Assembly: GCA_030562195.1 (NCBI GenBank)
Contig: JAUJPP010000005.1
Location: forward strand, 31,235,106 to 31,299,105
DNA from: Nipponacmea schrenckii
Lineage: Eukaryota > Mollusca > Gastropoda > Lottiidae
Direction of reading: 5' to 3'
DNA length: 64,000 nt
The notes under the pieces are model-generated. The model was not told where the DNA came from. It did not search any database and saw nothing but the letters and a program-made list of their open reading frames with translations. Below are positions 51,843-63,577 of the stretch, piece after piece (the first letter of the stretch is position 1; the number at the start of each line of letters is the position of its first letter). The translations under genes and the position numbers were made by a program.

Positions 51843-54800
51843 GCAGTGCATTCTATAGAACGCACTGCTTTGTTTTCGAAATGACTATTTTTTTTTTTTT
51901 TTTTTTTTTTTCGATTCTAGTCCGAGTCCACAGCCATAACTGCAAATGACACACATAATCTGACATGATAATCTTACATGAAATGTGTGTCATTAGTGGA
52001 TGAATGTAAAATGACGCATTTGTGCCCAACCGGAAGTGACGTACCTTAAAATATTCATTTTCGTTTTTTTGCCTCTACCGATCTAATTCTGAACCGATTT
52101 TGACCGCGTTTTTTTATTCTATGTTTAAGGGATAATTGCTACATTATAGCAGTTTCACAATATGGAAATTTTGACTTTTGTCGCTGACTTTTTGTAATTT
52201 AAATTTAACTCTTTTTTTTAAACCTCTACAATTTTGAATTGATCAAAATAAAAATTTGCAGGTAGATAGACATTTTGTTTGTCAACATATTTCCGTTTTC
52301 AAAATTTCGACATCACTTCCGGTTTTGACGTCATTCGACTATAAACTTGAAAGACCACCTTCCAGAATTATTCAGATATTTGAAATTTTTTTTTTTGCAA
52401 TTAGTTACTATTAACTCATAATGATTCAATAATTAACAAAATTGACCCGGAAGTAACAGGTCAGCCGCCATCATTAAACTACTTACTTTTGTAAAACGTA
52501 AAATGGGGCCTTAGGGGTTAATCGGACAATTGTAATTTTGATGTCTATGTAATCTTCAATTGATTGCTAACAATTGTCAGGAAGCCGAATTTTGAATTTC
52601 AATTTTGCTTTTCCTTTATTTCCGGCTATATATTTTCACCAAGTGCCTAATTTTCGAAAGATAATATCTCGTGACCTTGACCTTTTGTGACCTGCACAAA
52701 AGTTCTTGCCCTTGTCAAGACCTTTCTATTGATGTCTTCATTTTTGATGTGCAATGTCAACTTCCGGTTTAACAGCTATTTGAAAATCGCAATTTTTAAC
52801 TTTGAAGAGCTCTGTCACGTGACCTAATTTACGTATGTCAATGTTTCTTTCATGCCCTTATTACATGTAATCTATTCTTTCCAATGATGTATAACACTTG
52901 ATATTTTGCTCAAAATTGCGCTTTTGAGAATTTGAAAATTTTGTTCTAAGTTCTATGGTAATTGTGTGTGATTTATAAAAGAGCACATGTTTTTTTAAAT
53001 TACGTATTTTTACAAAAGTTGTCAAATTCGTCAATAGATATGATAGAACATGATAAAGAAAGATAATAAAGTGAAAAAATTTGAACCGGAAGCAACACTT
53101 AAACCGCTATCATGAAATGACTAACTTTTGTAAAACGAAAAATGGGGCCTTAGGGGTTAATCAGACAACTGTAATTTTGATGTCTATGTCATCTTCAATC
53201 GACTGCTTACAAATCTCAGGCAGCCGAATTTTGAATTTCGATTTAGCTTTTCCTTTATTTCCGGTTCTATATTTTTAATACGTGCCTAAATTTCGAAGGT
53301 CAATATCTCGTGACCCTGACCTTTGGTGACCTTATGACCTACACAAAAGTTATTGCCCTTGTCAAGACCTATCTATTGATATCTATTGACCTATCTATTT
53401 TTGTTGTGCAATGTCAACTTCCGGTTTTACAGCCATTTGAAAATCGCAATTTCAAACTTTGAAGAGCTCTGTCACGTGACCTAATTTACATACGTCGAAA
53501 TTTCTTTCATGTTCTTATTACACATAATCTTTTCTTTCCAATGATGTATAACACTTGATATATTGATAAAAATTGCGCTTTTTGGAATTTGAAAATTTTG
53601 TTCTTTGTTCAATAGTAACTGTGCGTGATTTTTGGCGGGAAAAAGCATCTGTTTTTTTAATTACATATTTTTATGAAAGTCGACAAATTCTTTTAAAGAT
53701 ATGATAGAACATGACAAACAAAGAAAAAAAGTGATTTAAACGGATCCGGAAGTAACACTTAAACCGTCATCTTGGTATCATCCACTTTTCTCTAAATAAA
53801 TATAATTCACAAAGTCATCATCCGATTTGCTTAATTTTGATGTCTATGGAATCTTTAGTTGATTGCTAACAAAATTCTAAAGTTGGGTTTTTGAATTTCG
53901 ACCAGGATTTGTTTTTTATTTCCAGTTAAATAATTTCAGAAATGGCCAAAACTCCCATAGTCCATACCTCATTAATACTGGTACCTTGTTTTGTTTTCGA
54001 TATAGATAGTACGGTACCTATTATCTATGATAAAGAAATATCGTTATATATTTCGTCGTAAGTTTATATCTTATAATGTCTCATTTATGTTTACGAATCA
54101 ATCTTGTCTCAATTTGTATTGCAAATAAGTCCTGCTAGTTTTCTCCATATTTAAAAGTTTATATGTCAATCCAACGACGACAAGGGAGATAACTTAATAT
54201 TAAAACTTATGAAGTAATAAGGAAAATCATTTAATTAAGCTAATTTATCAAACTCTGAAATATTTTATTAATTGTATAATGTTGTCAATGTTAACAAAAT
54301 GCCGTTGTTTGATATTCTAAATTGATTCGTTTGTATTTTTTTAATTTATATGTAATTATTAAGTGACCAGTTGTTTATTAAAAATAAAGTAGTCTAACGA
54401 TTGTTGTAAAGGTTGATATAACTTGAAAGATACAAACTATGTTTCTGTTCTTCTATAGAACAGGCATCTTTTTAAATATTTAATCAAGATTAATCTATCT
54501 GACGTCCAATGAATATAAACAGCGGTTAAAAAGGGACACGCACTGCATCAATACCGTTCACCGTTCTATTTTTTTTTTTTTTGCGATTCTTGGATGAGTT
54601 TGCAGACAAACTGGTAAAAGGTACAGAAATTCTAAATCTACAGTTGATCTTAGAATGATTTCTATTATCAAATAAAACAAAACTGGAAGTTCTATCTGTG
54701 ACCGGAAGTTGAGGTGTTTTTGCTTTATCAAGTTTATTTTCAAGTTTAAATTCGACTTCCAGTTTAGCCTCAAATGACGTAATTACGTAACTTCCGGTCT

Positions 54801-57119
54801 ATAACAGCTAGGTGAAAAGTGAAAACTGTTTTATAAATAACTTGTCGATAGTAATCGATTTGACCTAAATAATTAGGTCAAGCTGCTATATCGGCCGCCA
54901 TTTTGAATTTTCGTTACAATTCTTAAATTTGAAATTCAGAACTATTGATTGACCGATTTCGATGAAATTTTGCACATAGATACAGTGGATCATTATCTAC
55001 CTTTTCTTGGAGACCGAATTTTAATTTTCGTATTTTCTTTCACTTTAACGGCTAGGACAGGTGTGACCCACCTAATCTATGACCTTGAAAATTGGGTCAA
55101 ATAATATTCAATATATTGTCTACGAGTAGATATTTTTTAATTTGGCTTACTTAAAAAATTCATAGAGATAAGTGTACTTAAATACAGCAAAAATTGATAA
55201 TTTTCATACTTTCGCCATCTTTAACAGTTACGGAAGGTGTGACCTAATTATTTCATGACTTTGAAAACTAGGTCAAATGATATTCAATCTAGATGTAGGT
55301 AATTGCAAATTAAGCCTACATAATATTTTAAGGCTGTTCGTAATTGTAAGCAATTCTAGTTTTTATTGCAGTGCTTTGTTTTCGAAATGTTTTTTTTTTT
55401 TTTTTTTTTTTTTTTCGAATTCTGGTCAGAGCGCCCAGCCAGAACTACACATGCCACGCACATTCTGTTAATATTTCTCCCGAAAATGCCGCGAGACTAA
55501 ATCTGATGAATGTATTTTGATGCCATTTTGACCTACAGGAAATGACGTAGCGCCGTCTACAGTTTTTCTTTGTTTTTCAATTTGCGGCTTTATTTTTGAT
55601 CCTATTTTGATCGTTTTTTTAGGTTACTACATTGAATTTAGTTTTAAAAGATAGCAATTTAAGAGTTATACATTTCCCAACATTCTCGCTGACATTTTGA
55701 ATTTGAAATTTTTTGCATTTTCTAACTTCTACAGTTTTATTTCGATCGATCTGAAAACTTACAGACATTTGGATTGCGAAGAATAATTAATTTTCAAAAT
55801 TTCGATATCACTTCCGGTTTTGATGTTATTTGCTTTTAAAGTTGAACTTTGCACTTCCGGAATAATGAAGATATTTGAAAAATTTCTTTTGCCATTAGCT
55901 ACAATTGTCTACTGAATGATGCTAAATTAAGAAAATTCGAACCGAAAGTAAAGGATCTTCCGCCATCTTGATACGACTAAATTTTGTAAAACTGAAATAA
56001 GTTCTCAGGGATAAGTCTAATTTGCATAATTTTAGATTTTCTAGAAACATCAACTGATTGCGCAAAAAAGTATCGGAAGGAATTTTTGAATTTCGATTTT
56101 GCTTTTCTTTTATTTCTGGTTGAATTTTTTCAGTAATTGTCAAAACTTTAACTGGTCATATTTCGTGACCTTGACCTTTGATGACCTTTTGACCTGAACA
56201 AAAGTTATTGCCCTTTATTATATCTGCCCAATGGTATCTCCACTTTTGTTGTCTGATATTTACTTTCGGTTTTGCATCCAATTGAAAATCCCGAATTTTA
56301 ACTTTCAAGAGCTCTATCACGTGACCCAATTTACATAGGACAGAATTTCTTCCATATACGCTTAATCTCATCTTTCTATTAATATATCACACTTGGTATT
56401 TAAATCAAAATTGCGCGTTTAAAAATTTCAAAATTTTGTAATTTCTATACTAACTGTGCGTGCTTTCTTTTAATCGAAATAGGGTCTCGGGGGGGATAAT
56501 TCGATTTGTGTTATTTTGATGTATATAGAATCTATAACTGATTGCCGAAATATATATGGAAACAGGTTTTTGAATTTTGATTTTGATTTTGATTTTTTTA
56601 CGATTAAAATTTTTAAAAACTTTGAGTCGTATATTGTGACGTTGACCTTTGACGAATTTTTGACCTGTACAAATGTGATAGCTCTCGAGAAGTTCTATCC
56701 AATGATATATAGAGCTTTATTGTAAGAAGTTCTATCCAATGATATATAGAGCTTTATTGTAAGATGTATACTTTCGCTTTTATCGCCATTTAAAAATTGC
56801 GAATTTTTCCTATAAAACAATCTGTTTAATGTGTGTTGCATTTGGGCGATCTACAAGATATAAGTTTCAGCGATCCGAATTTATTTTTTAGTTGAATCGT
56901 TCTTCATCCAGTTAAAATGATTCAAAGTTGTATTATATGTTTATCCTGTTGTGGGTGATGTAAATATTGAATATTTGGAACGAAATTACAACCTTAAGAA
57001 TTTTAAATTTTATCTCTTATATGCAACAAAAATATACATTTGACTGGAATAATGGTCTAAGGGATGAAACTCTATTCAATATAAATTTTAAAATGTTAAG
57101 CCGCGCTATTTATGTGGTG
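51843..57119 (+). repeat. Family 2 block: tandem ~0.6-0.9-kb units with poly-T starts
   Basis: Start modules at 51843 (hairpin GCAGTGCATTC-TATA-GAACGCACTGC, then TTTGTTTTCGAAATG and ~21 T), ~54545 (T-tract then GCGATTCTTGG) and ~55370 (TTTGTTTTCGAAATG and ~27 T). The body units share TCACTTCCGGTTTTGA, GCCGCCAT, GGGGCCTTAGGGGTTAATC (52505 and 53145, ~641 bp apart), CGTGACCTTGACC, CAACTTCCGGTTTTA and GAGCTCTGTCACGTGACC. A 37-bp sequence is duplicated in tandem at 56689-56762. Nothing coding is recognised. This may lie in the last intron of GIGYF. Confidence 0.75.
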
Positions 57120-57960
57120 TCTCAATGTTATACCCTGGCGACTTACGACAACTTAAACCATTAGTGACGAAATTGATTTTGCTGGATCGTGTATTCTCGA
57201 GACTTGGTGTAACCCGGGTTGCCTTAAGACTGGTTACGATCATACCTCACAGATAGAAAACAAGAAGTCACCATCAACAACATCGGATCACAGCCAAAAT
57301 ATCTTCGCTATGGTGTACCACAAGGATCAGTACTGGGCCCACTGTTGTTTACAGCCTACACCACACCAATTGCTTACATTATGCAAAGTCATGATCTTGA
57401 CCACCACATGTACGCGGATGACACCCAACTTTATGTAGAGGTTGACGCTAACAACAACAACTTCCTCAAACTTAATGACGACCAGACAGAGGCAATATTC
57501 TTCTCCAAGACTAAGCTTCCTATGGGCAAGTCTGTACTGGTTGGAAATACACAAATAGAAACCACCAATTGTGTTAGAAATCTTGGGGAATTACAAGACG
57601 AAACGTTGAAAATGAAAAATCATGTTTCAGCTGTATGCAAGAAAGCCAACTTCCCCCTGTACCGAATTGGCAAAATCAGGAACCTCTTAGACACCAACAC
57701 AACCAAAATGTTGATTAATGCTTTTGTAACATCTGCATTAGACTATTCAAAATAAAGCAGCTCGTATCATCACAAGAACTAACATCAGAGAACATATAAC
57801 CCCTATCCTTTCAGATCTTCACTGGCTACCCATTAACTATCGAATAAGTTTTAAAATCAACACTCTCACCTACAACTGTCTCTACGACTCTGACTCCCCA
57901 ACCTACCTTAAAGATTTAATACAGCTATATATATTCCTAAACGCTCCCTCAGATCATCAA
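57120..57960 (+). pseudogene. LINE pseudogene: reverse-transcriptase C-terminal half
   Basis: Translation gives ATYDNLNH, SYLTDRKQEVTINN-like text in another frame, then YGVPQGSVLGPLLFTAYT and DHHMYADDTQLYVEV, with the YADD catalytic motif. LKLNDDQTEAIFF follows too soon, indicating an internal deletion. Then come LGELQDETLKMKNHV, AARIITRTNIREHITPILSD and HWLPINYRI. This is the fingers/palm/thumb end of an L2/CR1-type LINE with stops and frameshifts. It may be the other half of the pseudogene at 48430-49420. Confidence 0.88.
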
Positions 57961-58144
57961 ACCTTCTACAACTAACAACCAAGAAAGAGCTTTCTGCTTT
58001 GCTTCCCCTCATGAATGGAATAAACTGCCCCTATCCATTAAACAAAGTCAAAAAGAATCTAAAAAAACATACTATTTTAATCAAGCTTTTAATCAGTGAT
58101 TTAACTTTCAGCCTTCCCTTTGCTTTTAAACTATGTTTTACATT

Positions 58145-59440
58145 TATTGCGTGGCAAATAAAATTTGTCACGCTTTGTTTTCGTTCGGATTATTTTTTTT
58201 TTTTTTTTTTTTTTTTTTTTGGGAAGCTCTCTAGCCCAAACGGAAAAAGATAGACTATTTTTGTTTTCACCAATGGTTTTTATATGGGCTGGAATCAAAA
58301 ATGAATATCTAACATAATATTTTCGCTAACCCGAAAGTGGCTAATTGCATATTATGCAAATAAGATTTCAAGCTAGCTCGGGCCCTAATAGTCGGATCGG
58401 TCTGAAATTTACAGGATATAGATAGATAGGCAGCGCAATTAAAACTACATCATCAAAATTTTTTGATCACTTCCGGTTTGGGCGTGGGGACTTCCGGTTT
58501 TTTCGTCTCATGTCGGGCGACCCTGCTTCCCATGTAATTCAAGAATCTAAACAAAAACAGTATATTTAAGCTATACTAAATGATTTTAATCCCCTGAGAT
58601 GAAGAAAAATTAAATTGAATGTTGCGCATGCGCAGTTTTCAAAAATGGCAAATTTTCTTAAAAATTTAATAAGTCCGCCAATTATTGACCGATTTTTATG
58701 ATTTTGGTGTCTATAAAAACCTTGATACTTTATCTAAAAAATGTTGGGAACAGAATTTTGATTTTCGAATTTGAATTTTTTAATGCCCGTTCGAATTTTT
58801 CCAAAATTTAAAACTCTATATCTCGTGACCTTGACCTTCAATGACCTTGACATTTGAGATGTAGAATGTCCTTGACCTCAGCTGTCTATAGATGTGCTGA
58901 TATTGCATGACAAATATTAACTTCCGGTTTTATAGCCCACCGAAATCTGACTATTTTGCAATTTTGGACGGTTATATTACACTTTCGGGCTCTAATGTTC
59001 GGATCGATCTGAAATTTACAGGATATAGATAAATACGCAACACAATTAAAAATATATCATCAAAATTTTTTGATCACTTCCGGTTTGGGCGTGGGGACTT
59101 CCGGTTTTTTATCTCATTTCAGGCGACCCTACATCCCGTGTAATTCAAGAATGTAAGCAAAAACAGTATATATTAGCTATACAAAATAATTTGTATCCCC
59201 CGAGAAGAAAAAAATTTCCAATTGCTAGTTGCGCATGCGCCATTTTTCCGAGAATGGCAAATTTTCTTTAAAATTTAATTAGTCCGTCATTTATTATTTA
59301 TGCCCGTTTGAATTTTTTAAAAATTTGAAATTCTAAATCTTGTGACCTTCACCTTCAATGACTTTGAAATTTTCCATATAGAATGGCCTTGACATCAGCT
59401 GTCTATAGATCTAACAATATTGTTACGCTTGTTCCACAAT
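58145..59440 (+). repeat. Family 2, second subfamily, first block
   Basis: The start module is GTCACGCTTTGTTTTCG then ~27 T and GGGAAGCTCTCTAGCCC. Two ~0.6-kb units follow, each with CGGATCG(G/A)TCTGAAATTTACAGG, GATCACTTCCGGTTTGGGCG, TTGCGCATGCGC and GTGACCTTGACCTTCAATGACC or a variant. The following 140 bp, to 59583, are unassigned. Confidence 0.75.
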
Positions 59441-59583
59441 TGGAGGCTGAAAAGTACCAGAATTGAAAGCTAGCAGGTTAGAAGTTTCAAAATGTTCGAA
59501 ATCCATGGGATAACGCATAGTTGCCACGCTCGGAGCTGTTCACAGTTCTAGTATTTTATTTGAATTGTGCGCCACTGAGCAGT

Positions 59584-60298
59584 TTTTATACGCCCACATG
59601 AAAATGTGGACGTATATTGCCATCACCCCTATCCGTCTGTTGGTCGATCCGTCCCTCCCTCTCTCAACAATTACTTGTGTATGCGATACAGGCCAGAGTT
59701 TTTATCTGATTTGAATGAAACTTGGTATGTGTTTTCGTCTGGATAATATCTTGGACAGGTTCGAAAAAGGCATGATTCCAGATGTCGGTTTATGAGTTAT
59801 GGCCCTTGATTAAATGAAAAAACGTTAAAATTTACTTGTGTACGCAATAGAAGCTGTAGTTTTTATCTCATTTGAATGAAACTTGGTACCGGGTATGTGT
59901 ATTCATCTTGATAATATCTCGGACAAGTTCAAAAATGGCACGATTCCAGATGTTGGTTTATGAGTTATGGCCCTTGATTAGATGGAAAAACGTTGAAATT
60001 TACTTGTTTACGCAATAGAAGCTATAGTTTTCCTCCGATTTGAATGAAACTAGGTACCGGGTATGTGTATTCATCTTGATAATATCTCGGACAAGTTCAA
60101 AAATGGCACGATTCCAGATGTCGGTTTATGCGTAATGGCCCTTGATTAAATGAAAAAGTGTTAATATTTACTTGTGTACACAATAGAAGCTATAGTTTGC
60201 ACCTGATTTTAATGAAACTTGGTATGTGTATTCATCTTGATAATATCTCAGACAAGTTTGAAAATGGCACGATTCCAGATGTTGGTTTATGAGTTATG
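59584..60298 (+). repeat. Family 1 element, truncated, third subfamily
   Basis: It starts AGTTTTTATACGCCCACATGAAAATG and has four units with 'gataatatctcggacaagttcaaaaatggcacgattccagatg' wording. It stops inside a unit at 'gagttatggccct', where it joins family 2 sequence. Confidence 0.85.
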
Positions 60299-61560
60299 GC
60301 CCTAATAGTCGGATCGGTCTGAAATTTACAGGATATAGAAAGATTCGTCTCATATCGGGCGACCATGCTTCCCATGTAATTCAAGAATCTTAACAAAAAC
60401 AGTATATTTTAGCTATACTAAATGATTTTAATCCCCTGAGATGAAGAAAAATTAAATTGAATGTTGCGCATGCGCAGTTTTCAAAAATGGCAAATTTTCT
60501 TAAAAATTTAATAAGTCCGCCTATTATTAACCGATTTTTAATAAGTCCGCCTATTATTAACCGATTTTTATGATTTTGGTGTCTATCGAAACCTTGATAC
60601 TTTATGTAAAAAATGTTGGGAACAGAATTTTGATTTTCGAATTTGAATTTTTTTTTGGCCCGTTTTTCAAAAATTCAAAACTCTATATCTCGTGACCTTG
60701 ACCTTCAATGACCTTAACATTTGAGATGTAGAATGTCCTTGACCTCAGCTGTCTATAGATGTGCTGATATTGCATGACAAATATTAACTTCCGGTTTTAT
60801 AGCCCACCGAAATCTGACTATTTTGCAATTTTGGACGGTTATGTTACACTTTCGGGCTCTAATGTTCGGATCGATCTGAAATTTACAGGATATAGATAGA
60901 TACGCAACACAATTAAAAATATATCATCAAAAATTTTTTATCACTTCTGGTTTGGGCGTGGGAACTTCCGTTTTTTTCATCTCACTTTAGGCGACCCTAC
61001 ATCCCGTGTAATTCAAGAATGTAGGCAAAAACAGTATATATTAGCTATACAAAATAATTTGCATCCCCCGAGAAGAAAAAATTTCAATTGCTAGTTGCGC
61101 ATGCGCCATTTTCCGAGAATGGCAAATTTTCTTTAAAATTTAATTAGTCCGTCATTTATTATCCGATTTGTGTGATTTTCGTATCTATCAAAACCTTGCT
61201 CCCTCATCTAAAGGATGTTTGAAACAGGATTTTGATTTTCGAACCTAAATTTATTTTATGCCCGTTTGAATTTTTTTAAAATTTGAAATTCTATTTCTTT
61301 TGACCTTCACATTCAATGACCTTGAAATTTTCCATATAGAATGGCCTTGACCTCAGCTGTCTATAGATATGACAATATTGAATGAAAAATATCAACTTCT
61401 GGGTTTTATAGCCAACCGAATTCTGACATTTTTGAAACTTTGAACAGCAATACCACATTTCCTTATGAACACATTGCTTTGAGATTTTCTGTTTTATAAT
61501 AGCCTCAAAACTCTTCAATAAAGGATATATGCCAAAAGTGCAGAAGCATATTTTAAAAAA
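60299..61560 (+). repeat. Family 2, second subfamily, second block
   Basis: A near copy of 58381-59410 that lacks ~100 bp after the first 40 bp. It has the same NRF1-like palindromes at 60465 and 61096 and the same 'gacctcagctgtctatagat' phrase. A 30-bp piece (ATAAGTCCGCCTATTATTAA...) is doubled at 60509-60568. Confidence 0.75.
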
Positions 61561-61699
61561 GCAAAATGAAATTTTAAAACTCCAGTACTAACATAAAATA
61601 TATTCATCCCACATCAATGTGGTATACATCATTGGACTCCAAATTAAATTGTCTCTTAAAAGATATGCGACATGGTCGTTTTACCATGAAAATTCAAAG

Positions 61700-63400
61700 C
61701 ATCTATCAAACGCACTGCTTTCTTTTGCAAATGACTATTTTTTTTATTTTTTTTTTCGCTTTCTGGTCAGAACGCACAGCCGTAACTGTGCATGTCACAT
61801 AATAGTAGACATGATCATCTCTTACACATTGCGTGTCCGTATTAGGTGAATGAAAAATGACACATTTTCGTCACACTGGAAGTGACTTAGGACGTCACTT
61901 TAAAAAACACCATTGCAATTGGCAATAGCATTCTGTGTTCATTTCCATCGCACTTTCAGCTTTGAATAAAAGGTCAAAAAATAGCACTTTAAAAATTTTC
62001 AGATTTTGACTTTTGTCGCTGACTTTTTTAATTTAAATTTTTGTGTTTTTTTCAACTTCTACAATTTTATTTCGATCGAAAACTTACAAGTGGATAGACA
62101 TTTTAATTGCGAACAAAATTCATTTTTCAAAATTTCGATATCTCTTCCGGTTTTGACGTTATTTGCTTCTAAAGTTGATATTTTAACTTCCAGAATTTAA
62201 CAGATATTTGAAAATTTCTTTCGGAAATATGATATTAGTAATAAAGGAAGAAATATACTTTAATAAAATTTGTCCCAGATTCATCGGATCAGCCGCCATC
62301 TTGATTTGCCTCATTTCTCTATAAAAGTACTTTATGTCATAAGGTTTTTTCTATTTGAATTATTTTCATGTATTTTTTTATCATTGAATAATTCCTCACA
62401 ATTGTGTGGGAGCTGATTTTTGAATTTCGATTTCAAATTTTAGTAATTTCCGGTTGAATTTTTGAAAAAACTCCCAAAACTGTCAAGACTCATATCTTGT
62501 GACCTTGACCTTTTGTGACCTTGTGACCTGCTCCAATGAAGTTGCATTTTGTGAGATCTATCCAAATATACCAACATCGCTGACGTGCAACATCAACCTT
62601 TCATTCTACAGCCATTTGAAAATCGCGAATTTTATTTTTGAAGAGCTCTGTCACGTGACCTAATTGACATATGACAATATTGCTTGTGTATTCTTAATGT
62701 GCGTCATCGCACCTTTCTAATCATATATCACACTTAATATTTTGATCAAAATTGCGGCTTTTGAAATTTGAAAATTTTGGATTGCTTTCTATAATAACTG
62801 TGCGTAAATTTAAGGTGTCCTTATTCACCGAACCAACAACCCTTTTTAACTCCTTTCCCACTTCTACAATTTTAATTCGATCGATCTGAAAACTTACAAG
62901 TAGATAGACATTTTTATTGCAACCAAAAATCTTTTTTCAAAATTTCGATATCTCTTCCGGTTTTGACGTCATTTGCTTCTAAAGTTGAAATTTTAACTTC
63001 TGGAATTTAACAGATATTTGAACAAATTTTTCGGACATATGATAATAGTAATAAAAGAAGAATTATACATTAATAAAATTTGTCCCAGATTCATCGGATC
63101 AGCCGCCATCTTGATATGCCTAATTTCTCTATAAAAGTACTTTATGTCATAAGGTTTTTTCCTATTTGAATTATTTTCATGTATTTTTTATCATTGAATA
63201 ATTCCTCACAATCATGTGGCAGCCGATTTTTTATTTTCGATTTCAAATTTTAGTTATTTCCGGTTGAATTTTTGAAAAACTTCCCAAAACTGTCAAGACT
63301 CATATCTTGTGACCTTGACCTTTTGTGACCTTGTGACCTGCACGAATGTTGTTGCATTTTGTGAGATTGTGAAATTTGAATATTCACCATTGTGCAGGTC
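61700..63400 (+). repeat. Family 2, first subfamily, further copy
   Basis: The start AACGCACTGCTTTCTTTTGCAAATG is followed by a T-rich tract and CGCTTTCTGGTCAGAACGC. Two units follow (about 61980-62830 and 62850-63370), both with GATCAGCCGCCATCTTGAT, TATCTCTTCCGGTTTTGACG and CTTGTGACCTTGACC. 63400-63577 has no recognised repeat. Confidence 0.7.
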
Positions 63401-63577
63401 ATAATGGATATGACAATATTTTGTGGATGGGTATGGATCCGTGTGAGATTAACATTAATTTAACTTCGTTGGATTTGGAACTGTGCTCAATGTATTCATA
63501 TCACCGTAACTGCAGTGGGTCCATCGTTCATTTCTTAAATAAAATATCGAATCAGATGCCATCTTGAAAAGTCCTAT

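Noticed and set aside
50935..51884. 91-aa and 75-aa frames as possible small genes
   Set aside because: No known motif, no splice context, and one runs into a repeat start; such lengths are expected by chance here.
56689..56762. Tandem duplication of a 37-bp sequence
   Set aside because: Real but a simple local slippage-type duplication without further structure.
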